Shown here: piece by piece, positions 41,701-53,700 of the stretch
Layout of the letters: the number at the start of each line of letters is the position of its first letter
Numbering within the stretch: the stretch's first letter is position 1
Assembly (NCBI RefSeq): GCF_918797505.1
Contig: NC_092800.1
Location: forward strand, 42,276,369 to 42,340,368
Reading direction: 5' to 3'
Origin: Bemisia tabaci
Lineage: Eukaryota; Arthropoda; Insecta; Hemiptera; Aleyrodidae
Length of the DNA: 64,000 nucleotides
The notes under the pieces: model-generated
Seen by the model: only the letters and a program-made list of their open reading frames with translations
Databases searched by the model: none
Told to the model about the DNA's origin: nothing
Made by a program: the position numbers and the translations under genes

Positions 41701-44700
41701 TGACTTCTCAAAAGTCTATTTTTTCATAATTATTGTACCTGAAGATCTACCAGGGTGTCTACCAGTCCCAAGTTGGAGTTAATCTTTCGTTAATTTTTCG
41801 TTGCCGACCATCAAAAAAGAATTATGAAAAAAAATTGAGTGTGGAATTTTATTATATTTGTATGAAACGGAAGTGGCTGCGCCTCGTGCGCTCACTTTAG
41901 TTTATTCAAAGCCTGCTCGCCTCGAACTTGACATGATTTCACTTTTCTACCTTTGAGTTCAGTCGGTGAATGCTAAACTTTTACAGCACCGCCCTCTTCC
42001 GATGAATCCTCCCTTGCCAAGTCTCCCGAAATATCAGCGAGTATAAAAAATGACTTGACTGTTTGCACCTAGTTAGCTGGTATTTAAATAAATTCTTATA
42101 CAGTAAATTGCTCTAAGTTTTAAATTTTAAATGTCAAATCTTTAGTGATATCTAATTATGAACCTATATACATCTAAAACAGTTTCTAACTTTTAAACTA
42201 AAATAAAATTTGTTCATAATATTAGTAATTACTAATTTATCTGTTCTGATGTAACTTTTCGGGTGAGTTTAAATTCATTTTAAACATATTATCTAGTTTT
42301 TTGTTTGTTTTTATTTCCCCTCCATGGAATTTCGCATGAGTACGTCGTTGAATCTCGTTTTGGTTGAGGAATCCTGAAGACTTCGGTTCGCCTTTATTCA
42401 TTAGTATATGCAACAAGCATAGCCATGGAACACTGATTGTATCTAAGCTACGGATTTTGAAAACTTGCGCGCGCGATTTGGACTAAACTTTGCAATAAGA
42501 AAATAGTTTTTTCAACTAATCCGTAAAATCACCTACCTGCATAGGGAAACTACTATCGTATATGCTGTTTCTATAACGAGCAAAGAATAGTAGATACTTT
42601 ATTGCAAAATTTATCGTAGTTTATTTGTTCTCTCACTTTATCTCATCCGCTTCACGAGGCCATTTTTTTTTTCAGCAGGAGGATAAGTTGATAAACGTTA
42701 ACAGGTAATGGCGTACTAGGGGGCTACGCGGCCCAGCCCCCAGAGGGCGCTTCGCGCCCTCCTAGGCCCGCGTCGACAAAAGAACGACGAAAAAAAATGA
42801 TAATATTTTTTTACCCAACTATCATTGGTCCAATATCCCTCTAGCTAGGAGCAATTGGACCAATAAGAATCGAATGAAAAAATCGGCATTTATTTAAAGC
42901 TTCACGCCGATACTGAAACGAAACGGAACGGAGCGTTCGTCGCTTTTGGATAGTGTGTAGCAAAAGACGTACCTTCGATTAACTTACCCTACTAACAGAC
43001 CAAGATTCAACATTTCCCTCTTAGTTCGGTTGAGCACAGGGGAGAATTTGATGAGCGCCGTCCCCCACGGCGCACTGTCCGAAACTTAAGAATAGGAAGA
43101 AATAAGTCGGATAATGACTGAAATATCACGAAAGTTTCGTAACTGATGTTTTTTGAGTGGCTAATTTCGAATTTTATGTCAAATTGCCTACATTTTCACA
43201 CCCTGACCTATGAATTGAGGGCAAGATTATGGCAGCGCTGCGCCAGCGCGAAACACGCACTGGCGCCTACAAACGTAAGGGGATACTTCAAGCATTGCGC
43301 AATGCGTGAAGTAGCCGTTTAGGTTTGTAGGCGTCGATAATCGATCATCCACGCCTCGCCACTGGAAGATTTGATGCTGAGAACCATAGGATTTTATCAT
43401 CAAAGCAGGGTGGCTTAAGTCGTAAGGAAGAACTGAAAGATTGGAAATTTCAGTGAGACATTTCATGAAATTTCACGAGGCTGTGAAATATTTCATATTT
43501 CTCAGGGGCTAGAGTATGCAACCCGCAGTCAAACGTACGAAAATAGAAGAAAGTCACTATTTTCGCATTTTCCGAAACTTGGAAAAGAACCGGTATTTTT
43601 TAATATCTTTCATAAATGTCTGAAATTTCACGAAATATTTCACGTGAAATTTCAAGATTTTATTTTTCATGCAATTTTGCCACCCTGCATCAAAAGCGTC
43701 GAAATCACCGGGAAACGAAAATATTTCTTACTCATGAATTGCCTCGTCGATAAGGCAGCTATGTCCCACGTTCCCCCAGCAGCGCTCTGACTCCCTTGTT
43801 TCACATAGTTTGCAAATCAAACTGAGCCAAGGTGAGGCCTCTCCGGGATTCGATCAGTGTTGCGTGACCTTTGCTCTTGATGTAAAAGCCATAACGCTCC
43901 AATTACTGCTCCCACTGTGCTCATATGCCCCCTCCCCCTCGTGGCCCTTAGACAGGTGTTTCGGCATGCTTCACTAGATATTTACGTGATTTGTAGCGTG
44001 AGCCTATCCACGGTTGGACGTATATGCTAAAAGGAACTATGTGCTTAGGGTTTGCGTGAGATATATAGTTCCTTTCGGCATAAATACGTTCGGTTGTAGT
44101 TCCGTGTGAACGTGCACTTGTCCGAGCGCTCCGTATTGAAAGCTTTAATGCATGAGCATGACAAGCCCCATTTTTCTTGATCAAGGGAAAAAGCAGGCTC
44201 AAAGTTGGTTTTAATCCGGGGTTATTGGCGGAAATCGGAGCACGACGAAACTTGGTCCACACACGAGTTTGAGGTAACAGGTGCAGTGCTTGTGCTGTTT
44301 CAGGCGAAATCACACTGAAAAAAAAAAGATTGGTAGAATTTACCATTCATTCACGCTGTACTTCACACAGTCCGATTTCCGAATCTGCGAGAGGAATGGT
44401 TACCTGTACCAGTATATAGTAACGTTTACCTTTCCTCTGGTAGAATTGACTCTTAATTGACGCTGTGTGAAATACAGCGTGAAGGAATGGTAAATTCTAC
44501 CAAACTTTTTGTTCAATGCAGCATCTAGCGCAATATGAGCGGCGGTCAACCCCCCCCCCCCCCCCTTCATATGATGACAGGGGAATTTTCTCCCAAAAGC
44601 GTTATATTTCGTGATGTTAGGTATTTTCAGACTTCGGACCTTACTTTTTCTTCCCTCATGAAAAATGTCTGCCTCCGCCATGACTCGTTTAGAGTTAGAC

Positions 44701-47700
44701 CGCGTGGCGACCAGCGGGCTGATTGTTGAAAGTTGTAGACAAAGCTTTAGACAAAAAATACAAAAAGTATATGAAGGGATCCTATTGGTGGAAACGAGTG
44801 GTTGCAATGGACATAGGAGTTAGGTAGTAGTCTAACCAACGGCAACCCACGAGATACCATTTAGTTAGTCCATCATTGTCTACTTTTGTCTATGAGAGCC
44901 ACCCATTTCAACCAATGGGATCGCCCCGTACCCTTATGTCTTGTTTGTTTATCGCTTTGTCTATCAATTTCAATAATCAGCCCGCAGGGGGTAAAACACC
45001 AATCATAGTATAACTGGACCCATTTATGCCAAAAGAAATTTCGTAAAAATGAATTAAATTAAAGAAAAACATGTGTACAGGATTTGCGTGTAATCTCGGT
45101 AAAATTATTGAACTTCCTCGGTAATTTTACTGGACCTTGGTAAAAACGCCAATATTTTTTATCGACTGTGGTAGAATTATCGAGATAAAATGGCAAAGTT
45201 ACCGGGAATTGATTACTAATAAAAGTGGTATTCTTACTTGAAAAAAAAACGGTAAAAATACCGGTTTTTAGGTAAGCTTACCAGTCTGTCTTGGTAAAAT
45301 TACCAATAATTCGTAAAAAAACAGTGAGATGGTAAAGGTACCAACGGACCTTGGTAAAAACGCCGAGAATTTTTTTTCAGTGTTTAGTCAAAATACCTAC
45401 ATCACCTCATTACGGTAAGGTCTCTGAACTTCTTTTTCATTTTTTGTAACAATTTGTTCTACCATAACTTAAAGAAACAAACAATCTTGCAAATTGTTAT
45501 AAACTCTCCTGGTGGAAAAGTTCAATTGATTCAAAGCTTTCATTTGTGGAAAATAAAGAAAGGAAAAGGAAACAATCGATTGAATACAAATGGAATCATA
45601 CAAAGGAAAAAGTTAGTCAATCGTTTGTTTCTTTGGGTAGTTTTTTTCTCACTCCTCTGCCTGCGAAAATCTGGTTGGCAGAAATTAATAAAAACTGCCC
45701 GGAAACGCGGAAAACTTGAAAAAGCGGGTTACAAACTGCGCAGATTGCGCTGTGAGGTGATGATTTCGGACTTTTTTGATGTGCCCAACGTGATTTTCGA
45801 GCAAATTTACCCATAACATAAGTATTCTATTGGCTGTATCTTTTCATGCAACAGAGCCATTCACGCCATAGTACCGCGGTCACTGTCGATTTTTCTCAAT
45901 CACCAATACGAAGAAAAATATCGAGATTAGTGTTGAATCCTAAGTGGTGGGCTAAATTGTAGTAGTAGATCCTAGGCGCTGAATCGATTGCGCGTAGTCC
46001 CGAGGCTCAGCGCGCGATTTACCGAGCTCAAGGAGCTTTTCTGACCATAAAATCACACTTAGTGGGCCACTTGGAAGCGTGCTGCCAGCGCGGAACGGGC
46101 GCTGGCGCCTACAAACCTAACAGGGATACTTCACGCATTGCGCAATGCGTGAAGTATCCCTGTTAGGTTTGTAGGCGCCTATGCACCTGGTTGCCCACCG
46201 CGCGGCGCTTGAAGCAACTATTTCGCACCAGAGGTGTTGCACAGTATCATATGAAATTGAAGGCGCTCTAACGCATAAAGCCTGACAGGCATCCTTTAAG
46301 AGCACGAGCTTTTCTCGCAGGATAAATCAAGATACTACCGCACAAAAAGAGAGCTGTACTTCAAAAACTCACTTGGTCCTAACATCCGAGTTTAATAACG
46401 TTTAGCATGATTTTTAAATTTCATTAGAGGAAAAAGGAACTCGATTTCGGCAGAGACATTCTTGAGTATGCCATCGAGAAGATTTTATTTTGAACCAAGA
46501 ATAAAATAGCTGAATAAAGGCGGGTTTCTGCTTGGTGTATGTGACTTTCCTCTTTATATAAGCATATTTTCTTCTTCATACAAGCATTATTTTCATTTTT
46601 GGATTCATAAGGAAATCTTCTCGGCGGTAAATTTGAGCATATTTCTGCTTGAATCAAGTCACTTTTTCCTCTAATGAAGTTCAAAAATCATGCTAAACGT
46701 TACTGAATACGGATACCAGGACTTGGAAAGTTTTTTGACTACCGCTCCCTTTATGTCGTCGTCACTCGATTTAATTTGCGAGGGAACATCGTGGTTTTGA
46801 AAGATGCCGTCGAGCATGGTACGTTGAGGTGAATTCAATCTCGTATGATACTATGCATCACCTCCGAGGCGAAACAGTTCCAGTGGCGTGGCGTGAATTG
46901 CGATGTATCGATTGTTATGCCATTTAAACCTATGAAAAAGGATCGATAAATAGGGTGTTCGCAGGAAACACCTTAATAATCGATTCTTTACCATAGGTTT
47001 AAATGGCATAATAATCGATACATCGCAATTCACGCCACGCCACTGAACAGTTCCTCGAAGCAACGCGGCACGCCCGCGCTGCGCCGCGTGCTACCTGTGC
47101 GAAGCGCGCACTGGCCCCTACAAACCTAAGGGGATACTTCACGCAGTGCGCAATGCTTGAAGTATCCCCTTCGGTTTGTAGGGGCCACTGTGCGTTACGC
47201 GCTGGTCGGCCGAACGTCGCGCTGCAGCGTGCCACGACGCGGCGCGCCGTCGCGAAGTTATCGTACACAGGAAAAATCCAATGGGTCGGCTTTTCTTGTT
47301 TTATTATAGTTTGACATTACATTTATTTCGTGCTGTACTTTCACGACCATTACCTACCATACTGACGTTAGAGTACGTTGTAATCCCATCCCAACTGCTT
47401 GGTCATGATATCGTGCACAATAGAGAATTTGCAAGTGTTTTACATTTTGTAAATTTCATCTTTAAAATGATACTGTTAGGAGAACTAAGCACTAGGATAT
47501 CTTTGGTAATTAAATTGGACAATTATTGGAGAAAATATGACAAAATAACCTAGTCTGCTAAAATACATGTGTTTAAATGGAAAATGCCACCAGATAATAA
47601 CGTCATAAGGCGGCCACATTTTCTCACTTTTGATTCTATTTTTCTCCAATTTCCCATGTCAGAAAAAAAGTATGAAAAATACTTCGAACTCGGCTCATTA

Positions 47701-50700
47701 GGCACTCTCAGATGAAGCAATAAAATTTTGGTGTGTAATCCATTGCATCCTTAACGCCCAATATCTCCAGGACGCAGGGACCCAGGTTTCCCCTTGCTTT
47801 TAAAAATTCCCTGACATTTGGCGGTTTTCACGTGGTCCCTGACGATTGAATCAGTGAATTCGAAAACACACCAACTCGGGGTTTTTCGATTTTCACTTTT
47901 CTACGGTTTAGTAACACTTATGGATAGAAGCATCTGCACGCAAAAGAAATTTCAAAATTGCAATCGGAAGTGCTCGAAACAGCGATGGGAAAAGGGAAAA
48001 ATCGAAGTATTGCATTGGAAATACCAATTTTTGGCCATTTCGAGGGAAACGGGCGACCATCCGATTTTGCGGTTTTCTTTTTTCGGATCAGTGGGTATAC
48101 CTTGTACCAAGAAGTTATATAAATATTCAAGCGTTATCCAGGTCAAAAAATATACATTTTCAGGGCAGACTATGAAAAATCAGTATCTGAAAGTCGGTGA
48201 GAACGAAAACACATTAACTCGGAAATTTTTAAACGCTCAATTCTCTGTCATCAAACATCAAGTGTCGTCAAGTACTTGTCCTTTGGTACCAAAAAGGTTT
48301 TTCTTAAACTAACTTTTTCGCCCGCTGCAGAGTTTTAGGTGTTTTCCTGAACAATTTTTTTTTCCAAGTTGGTGTGTTTTCGAACTCACTGATTCAATTG
48401 GACGTATTTCTATCAAACAGAACTGTGAGCAGGTGAGAAATATGGGGTGTGCTTTAGAATTCTGCATTAGAAACAATGTAAAAGAGGGCGTAATTCCTTT
48501 TGAAGAAGTGGAAAAGCGGAATATTACATTCTATCAAACAGAACTATGTGCCAACAGAATGCAGGATTCATGAGCTGCGAGGATGGGACGAGAGCGTTGT
48601 GGATAGGGCTCATGAGTTAAAGCGCCCCGACGATAATCTCCGTCTCGCACGGATGCTCCATCATTGCCGTTGCCGTCACTGGCGCTTTATTGTTTTCATT
48701 CACTCTTATGGCCAGAGAACAAGCGAGCATACCCCATATTTCTCACCTGCACATAGGTCTGTTTGATAGAAATACGTCCAATGGACCACTAGACTAGGTA
48801 CGAATTTCAGCATTCTGATACATGTTTCTCAACCAAAATTTCACGTAAAATGCGATGCGCATAGCAAAAGTTACCGAAATCAACTCCTTACGAAGACATT
48901 TAATGATTCATGATGCGTGAATTCAAACCGCCCGCTCACGAAAACTCAATGCTCTACGTGTTTCACATCGCGCGCTAAACTTCCATCATGATAGTCTCTG
49001 CAATATAAAAATCTGGAAACCTCAATCTTGACGGTTTGGCTCAGCTATAGCAAATTTCTTGTGGTTCTAACAACATATAATGGGAAATGAACATTGCTCG
49101 ATGGAGAAGCTTGCTGAAACCGTTGTAGTGCGCGATTTGACTCGAGTAGAGCTTTGAGTTTCTTGTGAGCGGGCAGTTCAAATTCCTCGTAACCAATGTG
49201 AAATAAAAACGTTGAAATCTTCGTTAGGAGTTAGTTTCAGTAATATTCGTTGCGCTAATCGTGTTTTACGTGAAATTCTGGTTAAGAAACATGTATCAGA
49301 TTGCTTAAATTCGTACCTTGTCTAGTGGTCCATTATAATGTTGACTGTGGTGGATACTTGCCGAGAGGCGAGACGAGTGCGAGGGCGGCGAGGTTGAGGA
49401 CGATGGTGGCGGTGGGCGTGGGGGCGGCCTGGGAAGCGACCATCTCGAGGCCGATGCAGAAGAGCATGGTGGACTCGTGGAGGGCGACCGCGGCGAAGAG
49501 GTAGCGGGCGTCGTCCAGGTTCCGCTCCAGACCGATGGCCATCCCCTCGAAGACCGAGTGGAAGGACAGCGCCAGGACGACCAGCACCGACTTCTTCCGC
49601 TGCCCCCGCGACAGCCGCAGCTGCTCCGACACGTGCAGCCCCCCGCCATCCCCCGCCCCCGCCGAGAGGCACCGCGAACACGCGTCCGCCTCACTCTCCG
49701 CATCCCGTTCACGATCTAGCTGGCCCTGAAACATTCATCGAAAGGATCTATCATACAGGGTTATTCAAAAGTTACGCACCACTGGCCATGAAGGGGGTGG
49801 CCATTTGAAATTTTTGAATCGCCCCCCGCCCCCTTTTCTCGAGGGGATCAAAAACTGAAAAATACCTAAAAAAGTTTCCCCCTCGATTATAGGAAAAACG
49901 TCTTAATCCGCAAGTTGATATCATAATTGGAACTAAAGTCATGGCCAGCGGCGCGTGAATTTGGATAAACCCTGTACATTGTCATTAGAGCAGAAAGAAG
50001 AAGGAATGTGAAACATTCATCGAAAGGGTCTATCATACACTTTCATTGTGAAACATTCATCGAAAGGGCCTATCGCACACTTTCAATAGATCAGAAAGAA
50101 GAAGAGATGGGTGTGATAATGGAGGCTGGAACGATATTGTGCAGCCGCACAGTGGATCGAGTCAATGAGAGAGGTTGGGCATGATTTAAAAACTTTAAAA
50201 GCATATATCTTCAGTAATATGAAATTTTGATGTTTCAAAAGAAGTTTAATTGGTTTTCTCGTAAAATTTTCTCGAAAAAGCACCCCTAAAAATTGAAATT
50301 GTCACGAGATAAACGTAATATTTTACAATTTCTGTGAAAAATTTCATGTCCCACATCTTCCAAAGACTCGCTCCACTGAGCCACTCGTGAGCCGGTTTGA
50401 CATGGACATGTCTGCCGTGATAGAGAAGAAAGCAGTAAGAGTCAAATTTTCGAAATCGAGTTTCCTTCCAAATTCGTCTAATCTCTTTTAAATGAAATCA
50501 CTGAGATAGCTGAAACAGCAAAATTAATCTTAATTGTAGACAAACGAGACATATGAGAGGGCCGTTACTGCGTAAAAAATGACGGAGTTTCAGGCATGAT
50601 AGCAGTAAGTTACATTGCTCCTCCGGATTTTCCCAAGGGGGGACGAATTTTGAGAAAGTGCGATTATCTATAAAAAATGGAAAAAGGGACCTTAAGCCCG

Positions 50701-53700
50701 GGAGAAGATTTTTCAGGAGAGAGTTTTAATTGTTGAGTCGATGAATTAGAATTAGTATTTTCAATTGACAACATTCTCTGTAGAATTTAAAACCAGGGCC
50801 GGATTAAGGGGGTCGCGGTGACCACATGGACCGCGGCCCATGGCGGCAAATTTTGCAATTTTTTGAAATGTAGGTATAAAAAAATGGGATTCAGAAAAAA
50901 AATATTATCAATGAGAAAAGGGGACAAAATCTCCCTTTCCTGAGAGTATAGTAGTTTCCAATTTTGTTGTTTTTCAGTGATACAAGAGACACAGCATCTT
51001 CAAGTAGTCGAGTTAAGAGAGGAACAAACACGCAATTTGGCCTGGAGCTTAGCGCAAAGAGGAAAGATGACGAGGACCTGAGATGAAAAGGACAACCCCT
51101 CGGCGCGGCGGTCGGCATGTAGCATGAATGCTTTACCCATTGCGCCAAACACAGTGCGGTCAAGAGCGGTTCGCGTGAAACGCGTAGCGCCTACAAGATT
51201 GCCGGAATACTTCAAGCATTGCGCCAAACACAGTGCGATCAGCGCGGCGCAGTGGCGGAAGTTAACATTATTAAACCATATTTATGTTTGTTCTTTCATA
51301 ACGTTTTGGTTCATTTCTTATAAATGGAGGACCTTGTCCACACAGAGATAGGTTTACGGAACTTAACTTTCGCGCAAAGTTCCGTGAAATTTTGCTGGTA
51401 GTGTTGACAGGGCTTTCGCCAAAAATGTATCCAACACGAGTAGGTAAACTCGTCTTATGCACCCCTCTCCCTCCGGCACGTTCACTTGATGGTTTTTATT
51501 GGTGTTTCAAAACGATTGAGAAGGGGGCGGCAAAATATAGGCGGCCCATGGGTGGCAAGTAGGTAAATCCGGCCCTGTTGAAAACAATTGATTGTGAGCG
51601 GTTTGGTTCATTTTAGTGCCAATAGGTAAATTAGATTTTTAATCAACAATTTTAAGCTTCGAAAATGGATGATCAAAACTTTGCATGATTATGAAAACTC
51701 AAAAATCTCGAACCGTCTTCAATTATTTGTATGTTCGATTTGAAAATTTTTGTTGGTTTGTGAATCCACTATTTGCCCTAAAACAATACCTCGATTTTGA
51801 GTTACCGGCACTTAGGTCCCTCATGCTACAGACAATATATTCATTCGAATTTTTTGCCGGTGTACCGATGGATAAAACAAGACTTGAACGTTTGCAAAAA
51901 CTTACTAACAATAAGTATATAGGAACACTTGATACTGAACCGCTACCGAGTCTTAACGAATGCAAGGAAAGATAAGAAAGTGAAAACTCCTTCAATTCAA
52001 TGGCTATGCAATTTGACTTACTTAGAAGTTAAAATAGTTGTATCACGCAATTCGGTCTCTCAGTGAAGCGATTAACGAGAGAATTCACTAAACGTTAAAC
52101 TGCAAAAACGCCTACCTCGGTTGTGATGCAGAAGACTTCTTGTCATAATTAATTTTTCAGATGGTAAAATACTCGACGTCATTCCTTGGAAACTTCCCTG
52201 AATTGTTCTCTCTGTATAAAGAATTGAAACACCGCAAACGAGGTACATACGCTTTTTTTACAGTTTCACGAAAGTTGTGCCAGTGGGCCGATTATTGAGA
52301 TTAATGGTCAAAGCTATAGACAAAGAAGACATAAGGGATATGGAGGGATCCTATTGGTTGAAGCAAGTGGCTGCAATGGACAAAGGAGGTGGGTATATAC
52401 TAACTAACGGCAAACTACGAGAGACCCTATAGTTAGGCCATCATTTTCTTGCTTAGTCTATGGGAACCACTCATTTCAACCAAAAGGATCGTTCTATTCT
52501 CCCTATGTCTTCTTTGTCTATCGCTCTGTCTATCAATTTTAATAATCGGACCGCAGGGTATGTTGAGGACCTCGGGTTTACGTCAGAGCACAGGGAAGAA
52601 TTTCATGAGCCACCCTGCGCCGTCGTCCGCAGCGCGCATGGCGCACGACCCGCCTTTCATTATTACACTATATCTACAGTTGAGAGTTCACTAATTACTT
52701 CACACGACCAGTGTGTAATTTTAAAAAAAAATTAACGATATATCTACGAGTTTGCCGCCAGAGAGATCTCTCCGCAAGAAATCGGTCACCACCCGCCCGC
52801 CAGGTGAGCCGCGGCGCGGCGTGCTGCCAGCGCGAAACGCGCACAGACGCCTACAAACCTAAGGGGATACTTCACGCATTGCGCAATGCTTGAAGTATCC
52901 TCTCAGGTTTGTAGGCGTCTGTGCCTTTTCCGAGTTGGCAGCACGCCGCGCCGCATCGGGTCATGATAATCGAAAAATATGGTGTTTGTAATTGTGGAAT
53001 TGAGAGTCAGCGTAAAGTGTTGGCAATTTACCAAATTCGAAATTAGTGACTCAAAAAACATCTGTTACGAAACTTTCGTGATCTTTCCGCCATTATCCGA
53101 CTTACTTCTTCCTATTCTTGAGTTTTGAATCATAGTGCGCCGCGGGTGGGCGGCAGCTCATGAGTCCACCTCTACATCAAAACAAACTCTCCATGCAAAG
53201 ATAAGGAGCAAATACATTAGCAGTGATGCCGTGTTTTCAGTTTTGGAGTCCCCAAATAAAGTGGCAACCCTGCCAATGTATTTGCTCCCTGTCAAACGGA
53301 ACTGAGCGCCATACTGAGTTCCTTTTGAGGATTTTAGAATGCCGGATAGCGCGTTATGTCAAACGGAACTAAGCGCCATGGAAAAGCAGTGCGGGTAACG
53401 GACGGAACGAGCATCGCGTCTCGCAACACCCGCCAATCCAAGCCCCCCTCTCCCTTCCTCCCCTGATGGCGCTTAGTTCCGTTTGATAGAAATACGTCCA
53501 ATGGAGATGTTGCATGTATGAGGGATTTGAGATTTGACCATTGATTCTTATGTAAAAGTTCGCGAGAAACACGATGGTGCCACTGGTTTTCTTTGAAATC
53601 ATCTCTGAAGCTCAAAAGAAGCTCTCAAAGTGAGACCAAAATGGAAGGGATATCCCACCCTACCCTGAGAGTCCACCTCTACATCAAAACAAACTCTCCA

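Larger units (their letters stand above)
37360..49361 (-). other. ZIP intron 3 (12.0 kb, GC-AG)
   Basis: The donor is GCAAGT (49361-49356) and the acceptor is ATAG (37363-37360). It is packed with repeats itemised separately; about half is recognisable repeat. Stretches 37461-38390, 38480-39110 and 41790-42480 show nothing beyond AT-rich sequence, AATCGATT-type motifs around 37570-37880 and an A run at 38847-38862. Confidence 0.85.

Noticed and set aside
47818..48312. 164-residue open frame as a possible gene
   Set aside because: It starts outside and ends inside a TIR element, is Lys/Ser-rich with no known motif, and lies in a ZIP intron.
49301..49734. Several long open frames on both strands over ZIP exon 3
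   Set aside because: Only one - strand frame has the HSVFEGMAIGL and ALHES motifs of ZIP transporters; the others are shadows of GC-rich coding DNA.
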